Assembly (NCBI GenBank): GCA_047967505.1 | Contig: CM106540.1 | Source: Dipteris shenzhenensis | Taxonomy: Eukaryota > Polypodiophyta > Polypodiopsida > Gleicheniales | Strand: one strand, 5' to 3' | DNA: 64,000 nt | Shown here: positions 30,399 to 40,288 of the stretch, piece by piece | How the letters are laid out: each line of letters starts with the position of its first letter | Position numbering within the stretch: the first letter of the stretch is position 1 | Made by a program: the position numbers and the translations under genes | The notes under the pieces: model-generated | Told to the model about the DNA's origin: nothing | The model's database searches: none | The model's input: only the letters and a program-made list of their open reading frames with translations

Positions 30399-33282
30399 CA
30401 ATAAAGGTGGTCACGTCCAACACATTTATCATTGATGACACTCATCACTGCCCTAGACTGCAAGTCAATGAAAAATTACGACACGCCAAAGATTGCCGAC
30501 GTAATTCACATGAACTGGTCAAGAAGACTCATTAGTTCCTTTGCTTTGTAAGGGACCTCATCAAAGGTGGATCCGGGAATATTAAATCTGTATGGTATGT
30601 CTACAATGACCAACGTGTACTCATTCTTTGGAACTATCTTCGACAATTCATTGCAATCTCCGTTGAGCACACGATAAAAGTTTGTTGGATGGTTTTCCCC
30701 CCTGTCAGACTCTAACATGTCATCACTAAGAGTGATAGATGGTTATCAAGTTTGATGCTCTTTTTCTTTTGTAGCCCGGTCAATCAATTGCTTAAAGCTT
30801 GTAGGCATCATACTACTTTAGATCCCTTCTTGCCTCTTTTCTGAAGGTTGTTGTCAAAATAACAGTTCCATATTTTAAACATTCAAATCTACAATTCGAA
30901 AGAAAAATTCCATTAGAATATGTATACCAAATTTGACAAACCATGCTTTTGAATACATTGAAATATGGAGCCAAGCTCTCCATCCTACTACTCTCTAGAT
31001 ACTCCTCCCGAATAGCATCCAATCTGGCATGTTCAATTGCCAGATCATTGCTTCTTGTATTCTCATGTTTATTTTATGCCTAAATTGAAAACACATGTAA
31101 AATTCTTCTCACTTATGTACCAAGGATCCTGTTCCACTTGGTCGACTTGATAGCTGAAATCCTCTATTGAAACATTATTTGTAAAGAGACTAATGTAAAA
31201 TCAAGGAGAGACATGATGCAAAAGAGAGAAGTTTACTTACTCATCAAATTCATTGCCCATTTCATCCAAAGAGAGATCCCCAGACACCACTCTACCAAGC
31301 ACAGACTTAATTAGAATCTCATCTTTAGTTCCCTGCATGCTCTTCCATGCTGTGGCTCGAATTTCTTCAGGGAATGCCTTCAAGGTCTGGGTCTCTTTCT
31401 TGACTCCTTTATATATGTTTTTTCTACCCTTTGATTTCAAAATTCTCCCACTAGGAAAAAATTGCATTTATCAAATCCCAAACTTCTCCACTTCAAAATG
31501 CAATTTGAAACATCCTGTCCCATGATCGAAAGTTGTCGCTTGGCCTTGACAGATCTTTAATTATTGCCGAAATCCCAGTCTCATTCAACAAAGACAAGCG
31601 AAACTCTGGAGTGATCAAAGAACGATCCTTATTGAGTTTTGTAATGAACTCATTATGATAGAAACGAACCCATTCTATCCAAGACATGGACTTCCTATAC
31701 TCATTGTCATTATTGTGATCAAAAGCCAGTAAGTTTGCCTCCGAATCAATCAAACTAGCATAAACTGTACAATTACATGTCTTGTAATGAGAGTTGTGTG
31801 GAAACTCAATATTCAACTACCTTTTTGCCTCTATTGAATGGGAGCCTCCAAGAACAAAGTAGTTATAATCATTTGCTTTCTGATGATCAAAAGATGCCTT
31901 GTTTGGATAATCTTTTGGATCCACAAGCACAATGTAGTTCACAACTTGTGCATGCGGATTGTCCTTCATTCATGACTTCAAATTCTCAATATGGAAAGGA
32001 TGTATTTTTCGCACCTCAAATGGCCCTAGGATCAATAGGAGGTCTAATAACATGATCAATGTGCATGAAGAAAGTCTGTCGATCCACAAGGTTATCTCGT
32101 TGTACCTTTGCTCGGACTCTATTTTGTTATGTATCTGAGATGCCATCTCCAATGTTAGCTCCTAGTACTTGCAGCTCAACTCTGGTTGGGATTTCAATGA
32201 TATCCAATGGTTTTACTCTCCTTGGAGCCTTTGATCCCGGTTTACTCCATTTTTTCCCTTGTGCAATAGATGGAGTCTCCTCGACAACATCCTCATAAGA
32301 CTCAAGAGGAAACGCACTTGCAGCCAATAGAGGTCGTTTTTTTGGGAGCGATGCACTCAAACCATGCCCACTTGGGGGTGCACTCAATCCATGATGACCT
32401 GAAAGAGAAGGTGCTCTCAATCCACGTGAACCTGTGGGAGTTCTTAGTCCTTGTGTATTAGAGCCAAAATTTTGAGCTTCAACACGAGAAGATCCCTTTC
32501 CTTTTGACTTTGAAGAGCCTCTTGGTTTGATTGGTGATGTTGCGGTATCTTCTTCATAACCTTCCTCTGTATGCTCCTCATAATCACTATTGGAAGTTGA
32601 TACCTCCATCTCCTCGATTATTTCATCAACCTCCACAATTTGATTTGTCAAGTGATAAATAAGATATTGGACACACAAAACAAAATTGAATCTCTCATAG
32701 TATTCAAAAGAAATTACATAAATAAAGAAAATTAGAAAATACTTATGGATAGTAACTAACCTTCCCTTCCTCTTTGATTTGTTTTAATTGTTCTGCTACA
32801 AAAGGCGGAGTAACAGCTTTCAAAGAGAACTTCTCTTTCATAACAATACAAACAATAGATTTCTTATTGTTATCAATCCCAAGCATTTCAACACATTCCT
32901 CGTTGGACTCACTTCTTGCGATATCTTTAATCTTTATTATTGGCTTAAAAACTGATCTTCCAGTGGGAAGTGTCTTTAGAAGCAACAAAGTCATCTCTTC
33001 CGTATCAGTGTCAACTTTGATGGTCCATTTTGAATCAATGTTATTGTGTACTTCCGCTATGTCCCATACTTTTTGAATTTGCAACGAACCTTCATCAAAT
33101 GGAGCAGGAACATCATAAATCTATTGAAGCTGTTGCACCTCAAGACTTGGATCCTTGGCACTTTTATTTGGTTCCTTGGTGCCTTTCTTTTCCACCCTTA
33201 TCTTTTGGATCCTAGTGGAAGCATCCTCCGATGTGGGCTTTCCAAAGACACGGATTTCTCCGAAAGTTTGTTTGTTCGACAT
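30399..33282 (-). pseudogene. Multi-exon locus resembling ParB-like domain plus N6/N4-type DNA methyltransferase
   Basis: Start ATG at 33282 (SNKQTFGEIRVF). The first block runs to a splice donor (AAG|GTTAGT at 32760), with a TAG at 33121-33123. The second block starts after an AG at 32631 and is acidic, then Ser/Gly/Pro-rich, to about 32127. After a frame change, 31764-32010 contains VRKIHPFHIENLKS, then NPHAQVVNYIVLVDPKDYP and YFVLGGSHSIEAKR, which resembles the ParB/sulfiredoxin fold (GGxHRxxA-type block). A further exon at 31241-31450 ends in a consensus donor GA|GTAAGT. The last blocks (30490-30720) contain FYRVLNGDCNELSK and YTLVIVDIPYRFN, resembling GDCLEVL and the catalytic DPPY motif of N6/N4 methyltransferases, with DIPY here. 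An exon with AG and GT borders lies at 30399-30457. Several stops suggest a pseudogene; some could fall in unrecognised introns. Confidence 0.45.
31115..31161 (-). repeat. 47-bp patch matching element B inside the ParB/methyltransferase-like locus
   Basis: Read on the minus strand, 46 of 47 bases equal 10589-10635 of element B (just before its protease active site), coding the phrase DFSYQVDQVEQDPWY. It lies between two exons of the locus, presumably in an intron. The flanks do not match B. Confidence 0.85.
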
Positions 33283-34244
33283 GATACCTACAAAAGACAT
33301 AAACAATGTCAAAATATTATGATATCATGGAGATAATATCTCAAGTTGAAAAAAACAAAAGCTAGTACAACAAGCTTGATGGTTTCTAAAAAGACTTTGA
33401 GCTTCTAATATCTACATTCTTCATGGAAAACAATGTAGGCATGCTTATTACTGGAACATGATTTCGGACTAGAGAATGAAAAACAAAAAAGCATGAAAAG
33501 AAACAACACTACAATGCAAAAACGATAAAATTATGGCCAAAATGCCTCTCTCTCAAATTTAATTAAAAAACACTAAAAAAGAGGTGAAATGATATAAAAG
33601 CCACTAATGTTAAAAAGCTAGATTTAAATGAACCACTAAGGAGCCATGGCCTTTGGAGAGTGAGAATGGATCTACTAAATGCTCTTGGAAAATTATAAGA
33701 AGGAAAGTGCATAAGTAGAAAGAACCATTGATGGTCAATGACTTTTTACAAGGATGTTCTCTCACTGTAAATGGCATTCACATTGGAAGGAAATGAAAGT
33801 TGCATGACTAGTATAAAATATTGCATGTTGAATATTTGTGGAGAACCCAACTTTTTTTTTGTGGAAATATAGTAGTCGAGTGAAGGCCTTCATCTTTTCA
33901 TGGATCTATTTCCAATTGTAATGACCAAAGATTGGCTAAAGTTTTTAACAAAAGCTTGTATTACAATTGGGATTCAAGGGGGTTTAATAATCTTATATCT
34001 CTTAACAACGTGTAAAAAATACTTCAAAAAGTAAACTTCTTGAAATATGTACTTTAAGAACTTTTGCGAAGTTGAAATATAGATGCAATTTGTGCATTGG
34101 GAATGCTACTCGAGATGAAGTCAAAACTTTACAAAATTAGTACTCATATGAAAAAAGCACTTCAAAAGAAGCCACTATTTCAAAATGGGTACTCATTTGG
34201 AAAGTTCTTGAAAAGTAGCCATGCTCGAAGAATGGACTTCATAG
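33283..34244. other. AT-rich stretch with no gene seen
   Basis: Upstream of the minus-strand locus and therefore where its promoter would lie. No clear TATA, repeat or coding frame could be assigned. Confidence 0.4.
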
Positions 34245-34363
34245 TGTAAAATATTAGTAGGTTCTTGTTAAGATGACTTGGCGCATAAAATATTAGTAGG
34301 TTCTTGTTAAGATGACTTGGTGCATAAAATATTAGTAGGTTCTTGTTAAGATGACTTGGCGCA
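34245..34363 (+). repeat. Three 39-bp tandem repeats
   Basis: Unit ATAAAATATTAGTAGGTTCT plus 19 bases, three nearly identical copies. The 39-bp period keeps a minus-strand frame open, which is not taken as a gene. Confidence 0.9.
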
Positions 34364-36239
34364 TAACATAATCTGTACTTTAAAAGAGAAAGAAAGTAAT
34401 TGGTACCAATGGACATGGAATTGTTTTAGCTTTAATGTGACGAATGACATCAAGCTTACTAATAAACATAAGGGTAGATGGGACAGGGACTTATGAAGCT
34501 TGGACAGAAGCACACGAAGGCCCACACTCATTGTAACATCAAGGTTTGCCAAGCTTCCTCACAAAACCCTCATGATGTAAGAGATCCTATTGATCCTTCT
34601 CATAACACCTACAAGTTGTCCATTCCAAGGCTAGGAAGGAGGTTCTAAGTCGAGTCCACCTCAAGGATACCCCAAGCGTCTATTGCATAGTATAAAGACA
34701 ACCCTCTTACATTGTTTGAGGCACCCTCATGGAGGACACACTCCTCTTAGGTTGTTTATACACTGAGAGGCACCCATCGTTGGGCGACCTTTTGAACCAA
34801 TAGGAGGTGTGCTTTTTAATGATGGGAGAGCATCTTGTCACACACACACTGCCTATGATCAAACCTTTCACTCCTACGTGGATTCCACGTCTTGGCCTCT
34901 TCAAGCCCTTTCGTGAGCAGCCAAGCTTGGTTGTCTAACGGTGGGCATTCTTCAAATCTGCCAATCACATTGCGTTTTCAGGGTCCCGTAAATCATTGGC
35001 AGTTTCTTTTAATTACTAAACCATTCTTGAGCGATCGTTGAGGCGTGTGTAAAGAGGGTGCCCATGGGTGGGTGCTCAATTTTTGAAAGCCCATGATGTG
35101 GAGCTGGTGTTCAGACTATCCAAGACTCTTTATGGATGCCCACACATTGGGTTGCACTTGGGGACCGTTTGGCGGTGGGTAAACAATCCTTCTTTTTTTG
35201 GGTTGTACTGAAATTGAAAGTTGCCAAAAAACGCCCTCATATGGGGTGATCAAGATAAACAACCTTATGTTTGGGGGTTGTATCGAAATTGAAAGTGCCA
35301 ATAGCGCCCCTAGGGCTCCGGCACATACACAAGCACACTTTCTAGCAACTCGGTCTAAGCGAGTGTAAAATGCCTTATATCACCTTCATGGAGGACACAC
35401 TTCTTTCTATCATTTGAGGCACACCCCCACACACCCACACACACACACACTCACAAACGGACCCCAAAGAGACTACATAAAAGCCCGCCCTTTCCCGCCA
35501 GCAACTTCGCCGACTGTTCAGACATCTGCTCATTGCGCGGAGGCTTTGTACACACTCATTCACGGGGAGTGAATCCTCTTGGAGTCCAAAAACAGAATCT
35601 GGAAGCAGGTAGATGCATTTACGCAATTCGTAAAAGATTGCAAGCTTGCTTATGAGATCGTAGTGCCTCACGTTTAGCAAATCCTAAGCAGGAGGGCACA
35701 TGGATCCCACGAGGCATTGTTGAACTAGGAACGATTCGGGAGAGCCCGGTTGCGGTGATTGAGAAATTGTAGGGTAATGGATTGGGATAGAAACCCTCGA
35801 TATTAGTGTTAGTGTCTAGACCCAAAAAAAAAACGGAGATCAATGAGCTCAAGCGGAGAACCGGGGCTGGAGCATTCACTTCTTTGGAACGGACACCTCC
35901 AGCTGCGTTCGATTGAGAACTTGATTTATCTAGCGTATGCATGCTACGTTGCTCACATATTTCTAGTTCATTCCCTTGTCCAACGTCGGGTTGCATTGTG
36001 GAAGCATCTGCATTGCTTAAGTCGTAGGTAGGGAATCGCAGCAAATTGAAAGCTTGTGGCAGCCGACTAGAAGTACATGCTGAGATTGCGAGAAAGGGTT
36101 TGGAAATATATCCTTTTGTTGGCAACACTTGGCTTGCAAAAGCAAGGGAAGTGCATACAAGTTCTTAATTTGACAATGTGCACATGACTAAGGAACTCGT
36201 ACAGCACTAACTCTAAACTATCATATCCAGGATCATAGA
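34364..36239. other. Non-coding region with dispersed short repeats
   Basis: The phrase CATGGAGGACACACT followed by TTTGAGGCAC-like text occurs near 34720 and 35385. GGGTTGTACTGAAATTGAAAG recurs as TTGTATCGAAATTGAAAG near 35200 and 35280. A GC-rich stretch at 35480-35600 ends in a donor-like CAG|GTAGAT at about 35608 and could be a non-coding first exon, but nothing confirms it. Confidence 0.3.
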
Positions 36240-36415
36240 CTTTGAAAGGCCTAAGTTGACGACACCCTCTAAGACATCCCTAGCAGCCTACACCCAATCT
36301 GGACACATCCCTGGCCATATCAGCTCCACACTCTTCACCCCAACAGGCCTGAAAGAGGCCAGCAACAAATTACAGAACTGCAAGGCCAAGGATCATGAAT
36401 GTCTTCAAGAGAACT
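36240..36415 (+). pseudogene. Fragment resembling the unrecognised frame at 23640-23800
   Basis: One frame reads PKLTTPSKTSLAAYTQSG, then STLFTPTGLKEASNKLQNC. It lines up loosely with MLTTPAMPYVSVSITPQ and WAGLTEALQFC upstream. The similarity is weak but collinear, suggesting a dispersed retroelement family. Confidence 0.3.
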
Positions 36416-38922
36416 CCTGACCCATGGTTTGGGAATACTCGCTCTGATCACACGGCTGCCCCATTTCCTGGACGATCAATACCATTGTCCAGAATCCTGA
36501 GCCACAAGGGAGTCAGGACCCCATGGATGCATACACCTTGCAGATCCATGTGGAGGTCTGGGCTGCCAAGAGGGCAGCACACATAGACAGCAGCAGATAA
36601 GCCTGCCACCTGGGCAGATCTGCAGCTGTGGTTGGCTGCCAGGTAGGCCACATAATTGGCCGCAATGCGGGCAGCATATTCAGATGCCATGTGTCGTAGC
36701 AGAATTGGCTTAGGTTTGGTTGGCACAGGGCAGCAATGAGCCCAGCCAGGAATAGCTGGATGAATGGACTTTGTAGGGGTTTATAGGCAGGTCAAGGCCT
36801 ACATAAATGTCCAGACCAGGGGCATATTCAGCCACGTGGGTTTCAGGCATATCCAAAGATCAGTTGGACTTATAGAGGCTGGCTGATGCATGATTTGGGT
36901 TGGGCGTTAGGGCCTGGGTGGGCCTTTGTGGGGTCGGTAGCTCAGCCCTCTACAAGGTTGGTTGCCGGTTGATTGGCCAGTCAGCCCATACCTAGGGGGG
37001 GAGAAGGCAGCCAACTCCCTCCCATAAATAGAGTCAATTGGGCCTCATTGTACCAATCCACCACTTGAAGCCACTGATAAAGCCCTAGAAGGCATGCGAC
37101 CAGGGAGGGAGTAGGCAGGTGCAGGAGTCTCTAGATGTTGAGTTTTGCTCATAGATAGCAGCCCAGGGCTGTAGGCACGTCCGCCCCCCGGTTGCCTACA
37201 TGTGGAGTGACATGAGAGTGCATCTAATTGCGATTAGGGTTGTCTATAGGCTGGAGTTTACTGATTGCGGAGGTATTCTGTAGAGTGGTGTCGTGGATTG
37301 TGGCTGTCATGTAGATCACTTTTTTTCATTGTGGTTGTAATTTGCTGTGAACTTGCTTCTTGGACCACTTGGTCTTATTTTGGTGTACATGGCTTGTGGG
37401 CCAAGCAAGTCAATTCCAACAGCTGCAAGAGTATGCTACTCCATATAGTTGCACATGCCGAAGTTAGAGTATTATTTCTGGGCAAAAGCTGGCCCTTGAT
37501 GGCGTTTTTTAATGCTGGCAGCTCACTCCATGTAGTACCACATACAATTACACATTACAGGGGCAACCCTCTCCTTTTTCAAGTTGTTGAAGTGCTGCTA
37601 TCTATTGCTCCAAAACTGCAGTGTGTGTATTGCTACTCTTGGACAAAGCTGAAAACTTCACACTTGCCTACGGGATAGCCACTGATCTTTTACTCTTGAA
37701 AGAGGAAGCTCAGAAAGGACCTCTCTCTCTCCCTCTCTCTCTCTCTCTCTTCTTTTGCCTAAAAGGGAGATTTTCCTCTTGCAAGGTTATGAATCGTCAA
37801 GAAAATATCCTGACCACACACAAGGCAATATGGGCACTGTATCTTCTCAAGGGAGTGGGTTGCGGGAGTAAGCGGATTGGCTCCTGGAATGCCAACAATG
37901 ATGTTGGGAGATGCGGATTGATTATACATGTTGAATTTCAAGAAATCTATCATTATGTTATGGGTTCTTTGAATGTGAATGATGATGTGGTGAATTTCTA
38001 AATTTCTAATGTGATCGAGTAATTAATTCAAGTGGAATAATTGAAATCTGACTGGGTAATTACGTTTCTCTGCATGATTTTGAACACTGGATGATCCGAT
38101 TTTTTCGTGTGTGTGGAGACGCATAGTTGGCATCCAGGTTGTACTTGAAGAGGGATAATCTGTCCATCTTAGACTGATCTGGAGTAACATTTTGTGACTC
38201 GTGTAGACCAACATCTCTCGCTTCCCTCTCAAACGAGCCAGAAGGAAAATAATGCCAAAGCAGGTAGCCTGTTGGCATCCATGTCCATGACCATTTGTAT
38301 CCATTTGATCATGTGGAAGGTTTGATCCAACTTAAAAGGGGATGCTCCAATCTCTGCCTGCATGGTCTAGTCACTAGTGTTGAGCTGAGGGTTTACTATG
38401 AGTAATGTGGGGGAGTATCATGACCTGTAGCCACCCTCCACCATACCTGGATATGGGCTGATACAAAAGGTATTTCTCAAGCTCCACGTGCACAAGTGGA
38501 CAGTGTCATGGCTGCCCTGATTGCTTTCAAAAGCTGTGCTAAACTGAGTGGCAAAATAGGACACAAGCCCCTACAACTCTCTGTCTCTGTGGCATGCCCC
38601 TGTGAGGGGCTTGAGTGGTTACCTGAAGATTGAGACAATGGCCCCAAAGGGTACTTAATAGAGGAGAGGGCAAGTCTGTCTCTGCAGATCCGGACCGACC
38701 TGGCCAGAATGCTGGCCCACCCCAATAGGGGCCTCCTTGCTGACTGGATGGACCCCTTCCTGGGGCCGACTATATAAGGCCACACATAGGCCACTCATCT
38801 CAGCCCCGTTTGGGCTCATGGATATGCTCAATCTAGGCTTCGTCCATGTCTTCCTTCTGTTTTTAAATTTTTTTGTTACCTCTTTTTTCTTCTCTTTCTT
38901 TTTCTCTTTTATTTTCAGTGTA
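36416..38922. other. Region without recognised genes, with LTR-like promoters
   Basis: Two GC-rich stretches end in TATA-like boxes: CATAAATAG near 37024 and TATATAAG at 38771-38778, the latter followed by GCCACACATAGGCC. Both resemble solo LTRs or LTR pieces, but no partner was found. A 414-bp open frame at 37265-37678 (hydrophobic, cysteine-rich) has no recognised relative. A short CT tract lies at 37720-37750. Confidence 0.3.
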
Positions 38923-39545
38923 GATTTTTTGGACTTTTAAGAGTGGAACTGTACTTTGGTACGGCTATGCATGAGGTTGAAGGTAGTTTGCAAGTGGAGG
39001 GCATGGCTTTTGCATTGTGCTTACAACACGTTGCCTGAAGTTTCAGAAAACCTCTGGGAAGTTTACTTATTAAAAGAAATGCATACATATCAAGGACATT
39101 AGTGTTCAGAGGTCCTAAAGAAGAACTGTCAATGCAGCTCACTCTCGCCTTTCTTTCATGTCCATGGAAGGTTTTGTTGCTTTCATAGCCAGCTTAATTT
39201 GTCCCACTAGCTGATGACTCAATTTCTTTTAAGATTGGAAGATTTTTTGGACTTTTAAGAGTGGAACTGTACTTTGGTACGGCTATGCATGAGGTTGAAG
39301 GTAGTTTGCAATTGGAGGGTATGGCTTCTGCATTGTGCTTACAACACGTTGCCTGAAGTTTCAGAAAACCTCTGGGAAGTTTACTTATTGAAAGAAATGC
39401 ATACATATCAAGGGCATTAGTGTTCAGAGGTCCAAAAGAAGAACTGTGAATGCAGCTCACTCTCGCCTTTCTTTCATGTCCATGGAAGGTTTTGTTGCTT
39501 TCATAGCGAGCTTAATTTGCCCCACTAGCTGATGACTCATTTCTT
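38923..39545. repeat. 318-bp tandem duplication
   Basis: 38923-39240 and 39241-39545 both begin GATTTTTTGGACTTTTAAGA and are about 97% identical. The first copy follows a pyrimidine tract and CAG resembling a splice acceptor. No coding frame spans the repeats convincingly. Confidence 0.9.
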
Positions 39546-39826
39546 CACTTTGGGCCTAGTACTTGAACAATAAATTTATACCTTGGCACCATAGACCCAT
39601 ACTCAAACTATTAAAAGTGGCAGCGGAAGATGCAAGCAAATTGAAGCTACAGAATCACACAGAGACAACAAGATGTGCCACAAACAGATCTGCTGTAACT
39701 CAGCCCATAAACCAGGGCAGCAACTGTAATACAAGGAGTCCTGAACAGGATGAGAAACAGGAGCTGCAGAAGGGGCTGAACTGGAGCAGAGGATAAGGGC
39801 ACAAGGAGGCTGCAGCCTGAGAGCAC

Positions 39827-39965
39827 GGAGGCTGGAGGAGCCTGAAGCGAGGAGGCAGGAGCCTGGGAACGAGGAGGCTAGAGGAGCCTGAAGCGAGGAG
39901 GCAGGAGCCTGGGAACGAGGAGACTGGAGGAGCCCGGAGCGAGGAGGCAGGAGCCTGGGAAAGAA
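39827..39965. repeat. Three tandem repeats of about 45 bp in the LTR of C
   Basis: Unit GAGGAGCCTGAAGCGAGGAG with GCAGGAGCCTGGGAACGAGG, three copies with few differences. Confidence 0.85.
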
Positions 39966-40100
39966 TGAGGGATCTGCAGAGGGAGCGTGGGCAGCCAACA
40001 GGGCAGCTAAGGGGCTCAGGTAGGGACGGCCAGGAGCAGGCGATAACTGGAGCCCTGAGGAGCTGTTGGAGTGGGTGAGTGAAATGAGGAGGGGGAGGGC

Positions 40101-40190
40101 CTTATATAGGGAAGGCCAGAGGGTCGGTCTAGTTGGCCTAGACCGACCAGCTTGGTCGGTCAGCCAACTGGGCCGACCAGCTGGTCGGCC
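40101..40190 (-). promoter_or_regulatory. LTR promoter of C with palindromic GACCAGCTGGTC boxes
   Basis: On the minus strand a perfect 20-bp palindrome GGCCGACCAGCTGGTCGGCC (40171-40190) and a near-palindrome GACCGACCAGCTTGGTCGGTC-like box (40141-40161) lie 30-80 bp upstream of TATATAAG. Such position and symmetry suggest a dimeric factor site; the factor is unknown. Confidence 0.45.
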
Positions 40191-40288
40191 AGGACCTGGT
40201 CGGCCTGGTCTACCCCCTCTGTCCCCCTGCTTCGGCCCTGTTGCGTGGGAGCTGGTGTGCGCCCTGTGGAGGCCTGGAGATGTCAGTC

